A stretch of DNA of 64,000 nucleotides from Roseobacter sp. GAI101 (GCF_000156335.1 NZ_DS999213.1:2530929-2594928), one strand, 5' to 3'. Counted from the stretch's first letter, positions 1-9,394 are shown. Made by a program: numbers and translations. The notes: generated by a model from the sequence alone, not told the origin.

Positions 1-2
1 AT

Positions 3-758
3 GTGAGCGACCATCTCTTTGAATATCTGTGCCGGATGGGCGACAACACGCTGGTGCTGGGCCACCGCGTATCTGAATGGTGCGGCCACGCGCCTGTACT
101 TGAAGAAGATATCGCGCTGGCCAACACCGCGCTTGATCTGATCGGGCAAACCACGCTTTGGCTGGGTCTGGCCGGAGAGGTTGAAGGCGAGGGTCGTGAT
201 GCCGACAAACTGGCGTTTCACCGCGACGTCTGGGATTTCCGCAATCTGCTGCTGGTCGAACAACCTAACGGGGATTTCGGCCAGACCATGATGCGGCAGT
301 TTCTGTTTGATGCGTGGCACCTGTTGCAGCTCACGGCACTGATGAACAGCAACAATGCGCAGATTGCCGCGATCGCCGAAAAGTCCTCCAAGGAAGTGAC
401 CTATCATCTGGAGCGCGCCACCGACACGGTGATTGGTCTGGGCGACGGGACCGAGGAAAGCCACAACCGAATGCAGGCCGCATTGGATAAATTGTGGCCC
501 TATGTCGGGGAAATGTTCACTTCCGATGATGTGGACGCTGCTATGGTGAGTGCAGGTATCGCGCCTGATCCGACGTCTCTGCGCCCTGCATTTGACGCGC
601 TGCTGGACGATGTGTTCACCGCAGCCACGCTGGTCAAGCCGCAGGATGATTTCGGACATAAGGGCGGCAAATCCGGCAAGCGGCATTCCGAACACCTGGG
701 TCACATGCTGACGCAAATGCAATGGCTGCAACGCGCCTATCCGGATGCCACATGGTAG
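3..758 (+). CDS. paaC: 1,2-phenylacetyl-CoA epoxidase subunit PaaC
   Basis: Structural subunit of the PaaABCE multicomponent oxygenase, which epoxidises the ring of phenylacetyl-CoA in aerobic phenylacetate breakdown. The 251-residue all-helical protein has the length and opening expected of PaaC (YLCRMGDNTLVLGHRVSEW, then DIALANTALDLIGQ). In this family PaaC is ferritin-like but has lost the di-iron site and acts as a scaffold for PaaA. The start is GTG at 3; the TGA at 4-6 in another frame is probably the stop of an upstream paaB outside the window, giving a GTGA overlap. It is followed by paaD with a 7-nt overlap, so translation is probably coupled. Only the ribosome-binding site lies outside the window. 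Confidence 0.93.
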   Translation: MSDHLFEYLCRMGDNTLVLGHRVSEWCGHAPVLEEDIALANTALDLIGQTTLWLGLAGEVEGEGRDADKLAFHRDVWDFRNLLLVEQPNGDFGQTMMRQFLFDAWHLLQLTALMNSNNAQIAAIAEKSSKEVTYHLERATDTVIGLGDGTEESHNRMQAALDKLWPYVGEMFTSDDVDAAMVSAGIAPDPTSLRPAFDALLDDVFTAATLVKPQDDFGHKGGKSGKRHSEHLGHMLTQMQWLQRAYPDATW

Positions 759-1219
759 TCGAAAAACCCACGTTAGAGACTGTTTGGGGCTGGCTTGACG
801 CTGTACCAGACCCGGAAATCCCCGTGATCTCGCTCACCGATCTGGGGATCATACGTGATGTGCAGTGGCAGGATGACACGCTTGAAGTGACTGTAACCCC
901 CACTTACTCTGGCTGTCCTGCGACCACGATTATCAATCTTGATATCGCAACTGCCCTGCGCGGCCACGGCATCGAAAAACTGGCTCTGAAACGGCAGCTT
1001 TCGCCTGCCTGGACGTCGGATTGGATGACGGATTCAGGCCGCGCCAAGTTGGAAAAATACGGCATCGCGCCGCCCCAGCCTGCGGGCGGGCCGCAGCACT
1101 GCCCCCGTTGTAAATCCACGCATGTGGAAAAGATCAGCCAGTTCGGTTCGACCCCTTGCAAGGCGCAATGGCGCTGTACCGACTGTCTGGAACCCTTCGA
1201 TTATTTTAAGTGTATCTGA
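752..1219 (+). CDS. paaD: Phenylacetate-CoA oxygenase maturation protein PaaD
   Basis: MIP18/DUF59-family protein thought to help assemble metal centres of the PaaABCE oxygenase. The N-terminal half has the family core (VPDPEIPVISLTDLGIIRDV, then VTVTPTYSGCPAT). The C-terminus carries a four-cysteine zinc-ribbon-like motif (CPRC ... CTDC, ending in YFKCI), typical of PaaD. The start at 752 (ATGGTAG, overlapping the paaC stop) is preferred to an in-frame ATG at 722 because the latter adds ten residues that lie inside paaC and do not look like the family N-terminus. The protein is 155 residues. It sits between paaC and paaE, the usual place. Confidence 0.92.
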   Translation: MVVEKPTLETVWGWLDAVPDPEIPVISLTDLGIIRDVQWQDDTLEVTVTPTYSGCPATTIINLDIATALRGHGIEKLALKRQLSPAWTSDWMTDSGRAKLEKYGIAPPQPAGGPQHCPRCKSTHVEKISQFGSTPCKAQWRCTDCLEPFDYFKCI

Positions 1220-1222
1220 CCC

Positions 1223-2287
1223 ATGAGCCAATTTCTTCCCTTGTTAGTCACTGATATTCACCACACAATCCGCGACGCGGTCGTGCTGACGCTCAAGCCT
1301 GAAGACGCCGATGCCTTTGCATTCACCCAAGGTCAGTATCTAACCTTCAAACAGGATTTTGATGGCACGGAACTGCGCCGCAACTATTCCATCTGTGCCG
1401 GACTGGACGATGGTGTTTTGCAGGTCGGGATCAAACGTGTCGACGGCGGGGCGTTTTCGACCTTTGCCAATGAAACGCTCAAGGTGGGCGATACGCTGCA
1501 CGCGATGCCACCCCAAGGCAAGTTTTTCACTGGATTAGAGCCTGATACAGCTAAAAACTACCTTGGCTTTGCGGGCGGGTCAGGCATCACGCCAGTGCTG
1601 TCGATCCTCAAAACCGTGCTGAAACGCGAGCCGCAGTCCACCTTTACGCTGGTCTATGCCAACCGCGCCGTGAACACGATCATGTTCCGCGAAGAACTTG
1701 AGGACCTCAAGAACCGGTTTATGGGGCGGCTAAGCGTGATCCACATGCTGGAATCCGGTCAGGACATCGACCTGTTCACCGGTCGCGTCGATCAAGCCAA
1801 ATGTGACGCGTTGTTCAAAACATGGATCGACATCAAGACCATCGACACTGCCTTTATCTGCGGGCCGGAGCCGATGATGCTGGCCATTGCGGAATCGCTG
1901 AAAACCCACGGATTAGAGCCTGATCAGATCAAGTTCGAGCTGTTCAGCGAAAGCCAGCAAGGACGTCTGGCCAAACAGGAAATGGCCAAGCGCAGCGAAG
2001 ACCAGGCCCTGACCCAGGTGATTGTCACCATCGATGGTGCCGCGCACAGCTTTACCATGACCAAAGGCCAGTCCGTGCTTGAGGCTGCGTTGGAGAACAA
2101 CCTTGATGCGCCCTTTGCGTGCAAGGCCGGCGTCTGTTCGACCTGCATGTGCAAGGTGACCGAGGGCGAGGTCGAAATGCTGTCGAACCATGCGCTTGAG
2201 GATTACGAGGTCGAACGCGGCTATCGTTTGAGCTGCCAAAGTTATCCGATCAGTGACAAACTCGTCATCGACTACGACCACCATTAA
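1223..2287 (+). CDS. paaE: 1,2-phenylacetyl-CoA epoxidase reductase PaaE
   Basis: Electron-transfer subunit that passes electrons from NADPH through FAD and a [2Fe-2S] cluster to the PaaA di-iron centre. Residues 1-100 form the FAD-binding barrel (RRNYSICAG motif), about 105-230 the NAD(P)-binding domain (GFAGGSGITPVLSIL, FICGPEPMM). The C-terminal 90 residues form a plant-type ferredoxin with cluster ligands CKAGVCSTCMC and a later C in the LSCQSYP motif. The 354-residue length matches PaaE. The gene starts 3 nt after paaD. It is followed by paaZ after 10 nt, consistent with one transcript. Confidence 0.95.
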   Translation: MSQFLPLLVTDIHHTIRDAVVLTLKPEDADAFAFTQGQYLTFKQDFDGTELRRNYSICAGLDDGVLQVGIKRVDGGAFSTFANETLKVGDTLHAMPPQGKFFTGLEPDTAKNYLGFAGGSGITPVLSILKTVLKREPQSTFTLVYANRAVNTIMFREELEDLKNRFMGRLSVIHMLESGQDIDLFTGRVDQAKCDALFKTWIDIKTIDTAFICGPEPMMLAIAESLKTHGLEPDQIKFELFSESQQGRLAKQEMAKRSEDQALTQVIVTIDGAAHSFTMTKGQSVLEAALENNLDAPFACKAGVCSTCMCKVTEGEVEMLSNHALEDYEVERGYRLSCQSYPISDKLVIDYDHH

Positions 2288-2297
2288 GGACACCATT

Positions 2298-4322
2298 ATG
2301 CGCGATATTCAAAGCTTTGCAGCCGGTCAGTGGATCAATCCGGGGGCCGGTTCGCGCAATATCGCGAGCGCCATAACAGGCGATGTGATCGCGCGTGCCG
2401 GCAACGACGCTTTGGATATTCAATCCATGCTGGCCTACGCTCATGGCGTTGGCGGCCCGGCCCTGCGCAAGCTGACCTTTCATGACCGCGCCAAGATGCT
2501 CAAGGCGCTGGCGACCTATCTAAAAGACCATAAACAGAGCCTATATGACCTGTCTTTCGACACCGGCGGCACCAAATCTGACCACATGATCGACGTAGAT
2601 GGCGGGATCGGCACGATGCAGGTGTACGCCGCCAAAGGGCGTCGCGAGATGCCGGATGACCAGATTTTTCTGGATGGTCCACCCGAACAATTGGGCCGCG
2701 CTGGTCAGTTTATGGGTCGCCATATTTGCACACCGCTGCAAGGCGTCGCGGTTCATATCAACGCGTTCAACTTCCCCGTCTGGGGCATGCTGGAAAAGCT
2801 GGCCCCGACACTGTTGGCGGGCGTCCCTGCGATAGTCAAACCGGCCACCGCGACGTGCCAGGTAACCGAGGCGTGTTTTCGCCTGATGATCCAGTCCGGT
2901 ATCTTGCCCGATGGCGCAATCCAAATGGTGACGGGCGGCTTGGGCGATATGCTGGATCACCTTGATTGTCAGGACGTGGTCAGCTTTACCGGATCAGCGG
3001 AAACGGCAAACAAACTGCGCAGCAATCCCGCGCTTTTGGAGCGGTCGGTCAGGTTCGCATCCGAGCAAGACAGCCTGAATGCGTCCGTGTTAGGGTCTGA
3101 TGCAGCGCCGGGTACGCCTGAATTTGATCTGTTTGTCAAAGAGGTCCAGCGTGAGATGACTGCGAAAGCGGGGCAGAAATGTACGGCCATTCGCCGGATC
3201 ATGGTGCCGGAAGCGCATATCGACGCGATGATAGACGCGATCTCTGCACGACTGGCCAAAGTGACCATCGGTGATCCACGGCTGGAAACAACGAAAATGG
3301 GCGCGTTAGTCTCAGAATCGCAACGCCGCGACGTGTTGGAAAAGGCCGCGCTGATCGGGGCCGAAGCCGAACGGGTCTTTGGTGACCCCGACAGCTTTGC
3401 GGTCGATGGGGCCGACCGCGAAAAGGGGGCGTTTGTCCCGCCGATGTTGTTCCATTGCGCCGATCCTGACAATGCGATCCGCATCCACGATACCGAAGCG
3501 TTCGGACCTGTTTCGACAGTCATGCCCTACCGTGACACCGATCATGCCATCGCGCTGCTGAACAAGGGCAAAGGGTCGTTGGTCGCCTCTGTTATTACGC
3601 GCGACGGAGACATCGCTCGGCAAATGGCAATGGGGGCCGGTGCCTTTCACGGGCGGCTATATTTCAACAACCGCGAGTCCATGGCCGAGGCGACAGGCCA
3701 CGGTGCCCCCCTGCCCCACATGGTACACGGCGGACCGGGGCGCGCGGGCGGTGGCGAAGAACTGGGCGGCATTCGAGGGGTCATGCATTACATGCAGCGC
3801 ACCGCCATTCAGGGAAGCCCCGACATCCTGACCGCCATCGGCAAGCAATGGGTGCCCGGTGCGACCGAGATATCGGACCGCGACCACCCGTTCACGCGTG
3901 TCTTTGGCGACCTTGATTTGGGCGAGACGTTCAATTCGGCCAGCCGCACCATCACGCTCGACGATATCGAAACCTTTGCGCATTTCACCGGGGATACGTT
4001 TTACGCCCACATGGACGAGGACGCCGCAAAGGCGAACCCGTTCTTCCCCGGTCGCGTCGCCCACGGCTATCTGCTGCTGTCGTTTGCTGCGGGTCTGTTT
4101 GTGCAGCCCGACCCCGGCCCCGTGCTGGCCAACACCGGTTTGGACAACCTGCGCTTTATGGCACCGGTACAAGCGGGCGACAGCATCAAGGTCCGGCTTA
4201 GCGTCAAGGCAAAGACGCCTCGCAATGACGAATATGGTGAGGTACGCTGGCACGTGACCCTGACCAATCAGGATGATGCCGCCGTGGCCGAATATGAACT
4301 GCTGACGATGAATGCCTACTGA
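2298..4322 (+). CDS. paaZ: Bifunctional oxepin-CoA hydrolase / semialdehyde dehydrogenase PaaZ
   Basis: Opens the oxepin-CoA ring and oxidises the resulting aldehyde to 3-oxo-5,6-dehydrosuberyl-CoA. Residues 1-520 are an aldehyde dehydrogenase with the cofactor motif VVSFTGSAETA and the nucleophile region AGQKCTAIRRI. Residues 540-674 are an R-specific enoyl-CoA hydratase (MaoC) hot-dog domain with the DIETFAHFTGDTFYAHMDED and NPFFPGRVAHGYLLLS motifs, whose Asp and His are catalytic in the family. The ATG at 2298 is chosen because the 15 extra codons from 2253 lie inside paaE and read as a Ser/Thr run. The length of 674 fits PaaZ (about 680). It overlaps paaX by 11 nt. Confidence 0.95.
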   Translation: MRDIQSFAAGQWINPGAGSRNIASAITGDVIARAGNDALDIQSMLAYAHGVGGPALRKLTFHDRAKMLKALATYLKDHKQSLYDLSFDTGGTKSDHMIDVDGGIGTMQVYAAKGRREMPDDQIFLDGPPEQLGRAGQFMGRHICTPLQGVAVHINAFNFPVWGMLEKLAPTLLAGVPAIVKPATATCQVTEACFRLMIQSGILPDGAIQMVTGGLGDMLDHLDCQDVVSFTGSAETANKLRSNPALLERSVRFASEQDSLNASVLGSDAAPGTPEFDLFVKEVQREMTAKAGQKCTAIRRIMVPEAHIDAMIDAISARLAKVTIGDPRLETTKMGALVSESQRRDVLEKAALIGAEAERVFGDPDSFAVDGADREKGAFVPPMLFHCADPDNAIRIHDTEAFGPVSTVMPYRDTDHAIALLNKGKGSLVASVITRDGDIARQMAMGAGAFHGRLYFNNRESMAEATGHGAPLPHMVHGGPGRAGGGEELGGIRGVMHYMQRTAIQGSPDILTAIGKQWVPGATEISDRDHPFTRVFGDLDLGETFNSASRTITLDDIETFAHFTGDTFYAHMDEDAAKANPFFPGRVAHGYLLLSFAAGLFVQPDPGPVLANTGLDNLRFMAPVQAGDSIKVRLSVKAKTPRNDEYGEVRWHVTLTNQDDAAVAEYELLTMNAY

Positions 4323-5082
4323 CGATTTTGCGACTGCTGTTGCAGACCTGAAAAACCTTGGCGGTCAGCGCGTCTGGTCGCTGATGATCAGCCTGTTCGG
4401 TGATCTTGCCCGCAACGAGGGCGATGTGATCGACGGGCCGATCCTGTCCGCGATCATGGCCGCGATGGATGTCCGCCCCGAAGCAGCGCGCGTTGCGCTG
4501 CACCGTTTGCGCAAGGATCAATGGATCACCTCGCTGAAACGGGGGCGGACCGCCCGCCACAGCCTGACGCCAGAGGGCCGCGCGCAAAGTCAGGCGGCAA
4601 GTACGCGGATTTATGCCACCCCAGATGAACTGGACCGGGGCTGGCAAATGGTCTTGCTGGAAAAGGACATACCTCAGGAATTCGACAGCGCGGGTTTCAC
4701 GATGGTTCAGCCGCGTCTGTATGTTGGCCCTGCTCATCTGGCCGCCCCCAAGGACGGGCTTGTGTTGGAAAGCAAAGATGCGCCTGAGTGGCTAATGCGC
4801 CAGTTAGAGCCTGTTTCACTGGAAGAAAGCTATGTGCAACTGCGTCACGCCCTGGAAAACGCCGTCCGCTCTTTGCCCAAGGCGCGCGACCTGACACCGC
4901 TGGAAATCGCCACGTTACGCTGCCTGATCGTGCACAACTGGCGGCGCTTGGCGCTCAAGCATCCTGCCCTGCCGCGTCCCTTGATGCGGGACGATTGGGC
5001 GGGGCTGATCTGTCATATCCTGGTGGCTGACCTGCTGGCCCGCTACCCACGCCCTGCAACTGTGCAGATTGCAGCGCCTTAA
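4312..5082 (+). CDS. paaX: Phenylacetate operon repressor PaaX
   Basis: GntR-like repressor that is released by phenylacetyl-CoA in the characterised enterobacterial system. The N-terminus (residues 15-85) is a winged helix with the PaaX signature (VWSLMISLFGDLARNEGDVI, then VALHRLRKDQWI). The central and C-terminal regions match the PaaX effector domain, ending in WRRLALKHPALPRPLMRDDW. The gene overlaps paaZ and closes the operon, so the regulator is co-transcribed with its targets here. The PaaX operator would lie upstream of paaA, outside the window. Length is 256, slightly short of the E. coli protein (316). Confidence 0.9.
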   Translation: MPTDDFATAVADLKNLGGQRVWSLMISLFGDLARNEGDVIDGPILSAIMAAMDVRPEAARVALHRLRKDQWITSLKRGRTARHSLTPEGRAQSQAASTRIYATPDELDRGWQMVLLEKDIPQEFDSAGFTMVQPRLYVGPAHLAAPKDGLVLESKDAPEWLMRQLEPVSLEESYVQLRHALENAVRSLPKARDLTPLEIATLRCLIVHNWRRLALKHPALPRPLMRDDWAGLICHILVADLLARYPRPATVQIAAP

Positions 5083-5137
5083 CCGCCCTGCAAAAGCGAT
5101 ACTTTCCCAAAGCGCACCACAGCGTTATAGGAGGGGC

Positions 5138-5752
5138 ATGACAAATACAGTTTATCAAAATGACCTGCCGGACGGCCTTGATCTGGGCCCGATCGTCGCG
5201 ATCGATTGCGAAACAATGGGACTGCATCCGCATCGGGACCGCCTGTGTGTCGTTCAACTGTCGGGCGGCGACGGACATGCGCATCTGGTGCAAATTGGCA
5301 AGGGCCAGACCGAAGCCCCAAACCTGTGCGCCCTGCTAGAAGACCCCGAGGTCCTCAAGCTGTTTCACTTTGGCCGTTTCGACATCGCTGCCATGCAAAA
5401 TGCCTTTGGCGCGAAAACCGCGCCGGTCTATTGCACAAAGATCGCCAGCCGTCTGGTGCGCACGTTTACCGACCGTCACGGGCTGGCAAAGCTGTGTCAG
5501 GAATTACTGGGCACCGACATCTCCAAGCAGCAGCAATCAAGCGATTGGGGTGCTGCACAACTGACGCAAGCACAGATCGACTATGCCGCCTCTGATGTCT
5601 TGTACCTGCACCAACTGCGCGACAAACTGAACGCCATGCTGATCCGCGAAGATCGCATGGACATCGCGCAGGCGTGTTTTGATTTTCTTCCCATGCGTGC
5701 CCAGCTTGATCTGGCAGGCTGGCCCGACACGGATATTTTCGCACACGTATGA
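5138..5752 (+). CDS. Short ribonuclease D-type 3'-5' exonuclease
   Basis: DEDD-superfamily exonuclease domain. Motif I is VAIDCETMGL with D23 and E25, motif II is LFHFGRFDIAAM, and motif III is YAASDVLYLHQLRD. At 204 residues it holds only the catalytic domain; the HRDC domains of full RNase D (about 370) are missing. This short form is common in alphaproteobacteria. The start at 5138 is chosen for the strong Shine-Dalgarno (AGGAGGGG, 5128-5135) just before it; an in-frame ATG at 5069 would overlap paaX. The stop overlaps the kdsD start (ATGA), so it heads the kdsD-lptCAB operon. The RNA substrate cannot be told from sequence. Confidence 0.88.
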   Translation: MTNTVYQNDLPDGLDLGPIVAIDCETMGLHPHRDRLCVVQLSGGDGHAHLVQIGKGQTEAPNLCALLEDPEVLKLFHFGRFDIAAMQNAFGAKTAPVYCTKIASRLVRTFTDRHGLAKLCQELLGTDISKQQQSSDWGAAQLTQAQIDYAASDVLYLHQLRDKLNAMLIREDRMDIAQACFDFLPMRAQLDLAGWPDTDIFAHV

Positions 5753-6711
5753 GCACCCCATTCTTAGATACTGCCCGGCGGGTGATCCGTACCGAGGCTG
5801 ACGCACTGGTGGCTTTGGCTGACAGTCTGGATGATCGCTTTCGGCAGGCGATTGACCTGCTGATCGCCACCCGTGGCCGCGTGATTGTTACCGGGATCGG
5901 AAAATCCGGCCACATCGCCAAGAAAATCGCGGCGACGCTGGCCAGCACGGGCACGCCTGCGCAGTTCGTCCACCCCGCTGAAGCCAGTCATGGCGATCTG
6001 GGGATGATCACCGGCGATGATGTGGTGCTTGCGATCTCGAATTCCGGCGAGGCCCCTGAACTGGCGAACCTGATTGCCTATTCGCGACGCTTTTCGATTC
6101 CGCTGATCGGGATCACGAGCCGCGAGGCCAGCAGCCTTGGCGCGCAATGCGATGTCGTTTTGCTGTTGCCGCAACTGCCCGAAGCCTGTGGCACGGGCGT
6201 CGTTCCGTCCACGTCAACCACCATGACACTGGCGATGGGCGATGCCGTCGCTATTGCCCTGATGGAAAACCGGTCCTTCACCGCCGAACATTTCCGCGAA
6301 TTCCATCCCGGTGGCAAATTGGGCGCGCGGCTAAGCCGTGTGGCCGATCTGATGCACACTGGCGATGCGTTGCCGCTGGTGCAGGTCGATGCCCCCATGT
6401 CCGAAGCGTTGATGGCGATGAGCAGCAAGTCCTTTGGTGTGGTTATCGTGACCGATGCAGCCGGCACGCTGCAGGGGATCATCACCAGCGGGGACTTGGG
6501 GCGTCATCTGGACGGGCTGCTGTCCAAGACTGCCCGCGATGTGATGACGGCAACCCCCGTCAGCATCGCCCCCGATGCGCTGGCCGAAAAGGCCGTGGGT
6601 ATCATGAACGCCCGCAAGATCACCTGCCTGCTGGTCGTTGAACCGGATGGGGCGAACATCCCTGAGGGCTTGCTTCACATCCACGATTGCCTGCGCGTCG
6701 GGCTGGGGTGA
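5749..6711 (+). CDS. kdsD: D-arabinose 5-phosphate isomerase (KdsD/KpsF family)
   Basis: Converts ribulose 5-phosphate to arabinose 5-phosphate, the first committed step to KDO for LPS or capsule. Residues 1-190 form a SIS sugar-isomerase domain (VTGIGKSGHIAKKIAATLAS, then HPAEASHGDLG). Residues 205-320 hold two CBS domains (LMHTGDALPLV and MTATPVSI mark their starts). Length 320 is normal for KdsD/KpsF. It overlaps the RNase D-like gene by 4 nt and is 6 nt from lptC. Its linkage to lptCAB, and to kdsB at 18544-19344, supports a KDO role. Confidence 0.92.
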   Translation: MSTPFLDTARRVIRTEADALVALADSLDDRFRQAIDLLIATRGRVIVTGIGKSGHIAKKIAATLASTGTPAQFVHPAEASHGDLGMITGDDVVLAISNSGEAPELANLIAYSRRFSIPLIGITSREASSLGAQCDVVLLLPQLPEACGTGVVPSTSTTMTLAMGDAVAIALMENRSFTAEHFREFHPGGKLGARLSRVADLMHTGDALPLVQVDAPMSEALMAMSSKSFGVVIVTDAAGTLQGIITSGDLGRHLDGLLSKTARDVMTATPVSIAPDALAEKAVGIMNARKITCLLVVEPDGANIPEGLLHIHDCLRVGLG

Positions 6712-6717
6712 CAGGTC

Positions 6718-7326
6718 ATGCAACGGGACCGCTACACAAGGATCGTGTCCTGGCTGAAGGTCCTGTTTCCGCTTGCGGCACTGGGCCTGCTGTCGACGCT
6801 TTTCCTGCTGTCACGGGCGATTGATCCCGGACAGGTGATCCCGTTTGCGGAAAAGGAAATTCAGGACCGTCTGCGCGATCAACAGATCACTGCGCCGTTC
6901 TTTACCGGAGCCACAGCCAAGGGCGACATGATTTCGTTTTATGCCGACGTCCTGACCACACCCGGCGGGCAGGTCGGGTCGAACAGGGCCGAAAACATCC
7001 GCGCCACGATCAAGACGGCAGAGGGCGTCACCTTCCGGCTGCAATCGGGCATGGCCGACATCGATCTGGCGCAGGATCACGCGGAACTGACGGGCAACGT
7101 CATACTTATGACCTCGACGGGGTATCGGGTGACCAGCGAACGCCTTACTTCGGAACTGTCGTCGGTGAACTTGCAATCGCCCGGAGCCGTCTATGGCACG
7201 GCCCCCGGAGGCACGCTCGAGGCAGGTGCCATGACGGTGCAGCAGTCCGAAACAGATACCTCACCCCAATTGCTTTTCACAAATCGCGTGAAGCTGATAT
7301 ATAAACCGAAACCTTTGCCAGAGTGA
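6718..7326 (+). CDS. lptC: LPS export protein LptC
   Basis: Bitopic inner-membrane component of the Lpt bridge that passes LPS from LptBFG to LptA. It has a basic N-terminus followed by a membrane segment at about residues 11-31 (WLKVLFPLAALGLLSTLFLL). The periplasmic beta-jelly-roll domain carries the LptC features MISFYADV ... GVTFRLQSGMADID. Length is 202, normal for alphaproteobacterial LptC. It sits 6 nt after kdsD and overlaps lptA by 4 nt (GTGA). Confidence 0.88.
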   Translation: MQRDRYTRIVSWLKVLFPLAALGLLSTLFLLSRAIDPGQVIPFAEKEIQDRLRDQQITAPFFTGATAKGDMISFYADVLTTPGGQVGSNRAENIRATIKTAEGVTFRLQSGMADIDLAQDHAELTGNVILMTSTGYRVTSERLTSELSSVNLQSPGAVYGTAPGGTLEAGAMTVQQSETDTSPQLLFTNRVKLIYKPKPLPE

Positions 7327-7817
7327 CCCGCGTGAAATACATTCTTTTGCCCATCTTTCTAATTCTTTCAGCCATGTCCGTTGCGGCGCAGGGTACCAAT
7401 GTAGCCTTTGGCACCATCCGTCAGGATACCAGCCTGCCGGTCGAGGTGACTGCCGATAACCTTTCGGTCGATCAGGCGACGGGAACGGCGATTTTCACTG
7501 GAAACGTGGTGATTGGTCAGGGTGAAATGCGACTGTCGGCAGCGCGTGTTCTGGTGGTCTATCGCGCGGATGCCGAAGGTATCGCCCGTCTTGAGGCAAC
7601 TGGCGGGGTTACCTTGGTGTCCGGCGCGGACGCTGCCGAATCACAGCGTGCGGACTACGACATCGACAGCGGTACAATCGTGATGACAGGCAACGTTTTG
7701 CTGGCCCAAGGGCGCAATGCACTGAGTTCCGACAAGATGAGCGTGAACCTGTCGGATGGCACAGCGCAGATGTCCGGCCGCGTCAAGACCACCCTGCAAC
7801 CGGGTGGAAGCAACTGA
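7323..7817 (+). CDS. lptA: Periplasmic LPS transport protein LptA
   Basis: Periplasmic bridge protein for LPS transit to the outer membrane. It has a signal peptide (residues 1-23, cleavage probably after SVAAQ) and an OstA-like beta-jelly-roll repeat pattern: [30 protein letters not shown], then [20 protein letters not shown]. The GTG at 7323 overlaps the lptC stop; a second GTG at 7332 is possible and would keep the signal peptide. The stop overlaps the first base of the lptB ATG. Confidence 0.9.
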   Translation: MTRVKYILLPIFLILSAMSVAAQGTNVAFGTIRQDTSLPVEVTADNLSVDQATGTAIFTGNVVIGQGEMRLSAARVLVVYRADAEGIARLEATGGVTLVSGADAAESQRADYDIDSGTIVMTGNVLLAQGRNALSSDKMSVNLSDGTAQMSGRVKTTLQPGGSN

Positions 7818-8575
7818 TGACGACGCCTTCTTTGACGGTAGAAGAGGGAAGCGGCGGGCTGCGCATCGAGCATCTGCGCAAATCCTACCGCAAGAAAACC
7901 GTCATCCGCGACTTTTCCATGCATCTTGACCGGGGCGAGGTCGTGGCCCTGCTGGGGCCGAACGGGTCCGGCAAAACAACCACATTTTACGCAATCGCCG
8001 GCCTTGTGATGCCCGAAGGCGGCACCGTTACGATAGATGGCAAGGATGTCACGTCGCTGCCGATGTATCGTCGTGCGCAGCTTGGCATCGGATACCTGCC
8101 GCAAGAGATGAGCATCTTTCGCGGGTTGAACGTGCAAGACAATATCATGGCCATTCTGGACATCTCTGTCCCTGATGTGCGCAAACGGCGCGAGCGGCTC
8201 GAGGCGTTGTTATCGGAGTTTTCCATCGAACACCTGCGCCGCGCGCCCGCTTTGGCGCTGTCCGGCGGGGAACGGCGGCGGGTCGAAATCGCTCGCTGTC
8301 TGGCCGCGGACCCGAAATACCTATTGCTGGATGAACCCTTTGCCGGGGTGGATCCGATTTCCGTTGATGACATTCGCCATCTTGTCGCGGACCTGAAAAA
8401 ACGCGGGATCGGTGTGCTGATCACCGACCACAACGTGCGTGAAACCCTCGAGATTGTTGATCGCGCGTATATCCTGCACGAAGGCAAGGTGCTGATGTCC
8501 GGCACGCCGTCCGAAGTCGTGGCAAACGAGAACGTGCGCCGCGTATATCTGGGCGACAACTTCCGTATTTCTTAA
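7817..8575 (+). CDS. lptB: LPS export ABC transporter ATPase LptB
   Basis: ATPase that drives LPS extraction from the inner membrane with LptF and LptG (not in this window). Walker A is [16 protein letters not shown] (about residues 44-59), the Q-loop is [13 protein letters not shown], the signature is [16 protein letters not shown], Walker B is [13 protein letters not shown], and the switch His is in [12 protein letters not shown]. The C-terminal [13 protein letters not shown] is typical of LptB. The 252-residue protein closes the rnd-kdsD-lptCAB run, every junction of which is tight. Confidence 0.96.
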   Translation: MTTPSLTVEEGSGGLRIEHLRKSYRKKTVIRDFSMHLDRGEVVALLGPNGSGKTTTFYAIAGLVMPEGGTVTIDGKDVTSLPMYRRAQLGIGYLPQEMSIFRGLNVQDNIMAILDISVPDVRKRRERLEALLSEFSIEHLRRAPALALSGGERRRVEIARCLAADPKYLLLDEPFAGVDPISVDDIRHLVADLKKRGIGVLITDHNVRETLEIVDRAYILHEGKVLMSGTPSEVVANENVRRVYLGDNFRIS

Positions 8576-8604
8576 GAAAACCCTAACAAGACAGGCAATT
8601 TTCT

Positions 8605-8626
8605 GCAGATATTATCTGCGGTTTTA
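8605..8626 (+). terminator. Weak rho-independent terminator after lptB
   Basis: A 6-bp stem (GCAGAT, 8605-8610, with ATCTGC, 8614-8619) with a 3-nt loop is followed by GGTTTTATTT. It lies 30 nt after the lptB stop. The stem is short, so partial read-through is likely. Confidence 0.45.
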
Positions 8627-8827
8627 TTTGACATCGCAGGGCATTCGGGCGCTCAATACAACTATGGTGACTGAACGTTCCATGGTTGTTGTGCATTTCC
8701 CTTTCATCAAAGGGCCGATGCGATTCAATCTGAAACCAGCGCCATTCACCCGCATCTGACCCCCGTTTTTTGCCGCTTGATTGCGGTGTCTTGGCGTCGG
8801 TCGGAACGATAATAACAAGGAGACTTT

Positions 8828-9394
8828 ATGCGGTACCAAATCAGTGGCAAGCAAATCGACATCGGTGACGCGCTACAGGTTCACGTGAAGACGGAGCTCG
8901 GTGAAGCGGTCAAGAAATACGCCGAACGCCCGACGGACGCCAATGTAGTGTTTTCCAAATCAAGCTATGAATTTGTCTGCGAAGCAACCGTTCACCTGTC
9001 GACAGGTTTGACGGCTTCGGCAAAAGCCCATGCTACTGATATTTATGGGTCTTTCGATTCATGCTGCGCCAAGATGGAGAAACAGCTGCGCCGGTACAAG
9101 CGTCGGTTGAAAGATCATCACCGTGACCGTTCGGAACCGGTTGAACTATTCGGCGCTTCCTCGTATATCCTCGCTTCAGAACCGGATACTGACGCGCAGG
9201 AACCTGAAACCCTCCAACCCATGATCATCGCGGAAATGCAGACCAAGATCGCAACCTTGTCTGTCGGCGAAGCAGTGATGCAGATGGAAATTTCAGGGTC
9301 CCCTGTCGTGGTCTTTCGGAAAGACGGTAAAGAAGGCGTGAACGTTGTGTACCGTCGTGATGACGGGAACATTGGCTGGATCGACCCGTCATAA
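8828..9394 (+). CDS. hpf: Long-form ribosome hibernation promoting factor
   Basis: Binds the 30S decoding region and dimerises 70S ribosomes into 100S particles in starvation. Residues 1-105 are the S30AE domain (MRYQISGKQIDIGDALQVHV, then KMEKQLRRYKRRLKDHH). Residues 130-188 form the C-terminal dimerisation domain (AEMQTKIATLSVGEAVMQME, ending FRKDGKEGVNVVYRRDDGN), which defines the long form. The start has a clear AAGGAG upstream. ptsN follows after 42 nt. The 252 bases between lptB and hpf hold a small hairpin (CCCTTT-catc-AAAGGG, 8699-8714) and presumably a promoter. Confidence 0.93.
   Translation: MRYQISGKQIDIGDALQVHVKTELGEAVKKYAERPTDANVVFSKSSYEFVCEATVHLSTGLTASAKAHATDIYGSFDSCCAKMEKQLRRYKRRLKDHHRDRSEPVELFGASSYILASEPDTDAQEPETLQPMIIAEMQTKIATLSVGEAVMQMEISGSPVVVFRKDGKEGVNVVYRRDDGNIGWIDPS

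Noticed and set aside
1..6. ATG-TGA at the window start as a possible paaC start
   Set aside because: It stops at once; it is the likely end of paaB. PaaC starts with GTG at 3.
8803..8807. GGAAC before hpf as a possible EcfG promoter
   Set aside because: The bases 16-17 nt downstream do not match CGTT.
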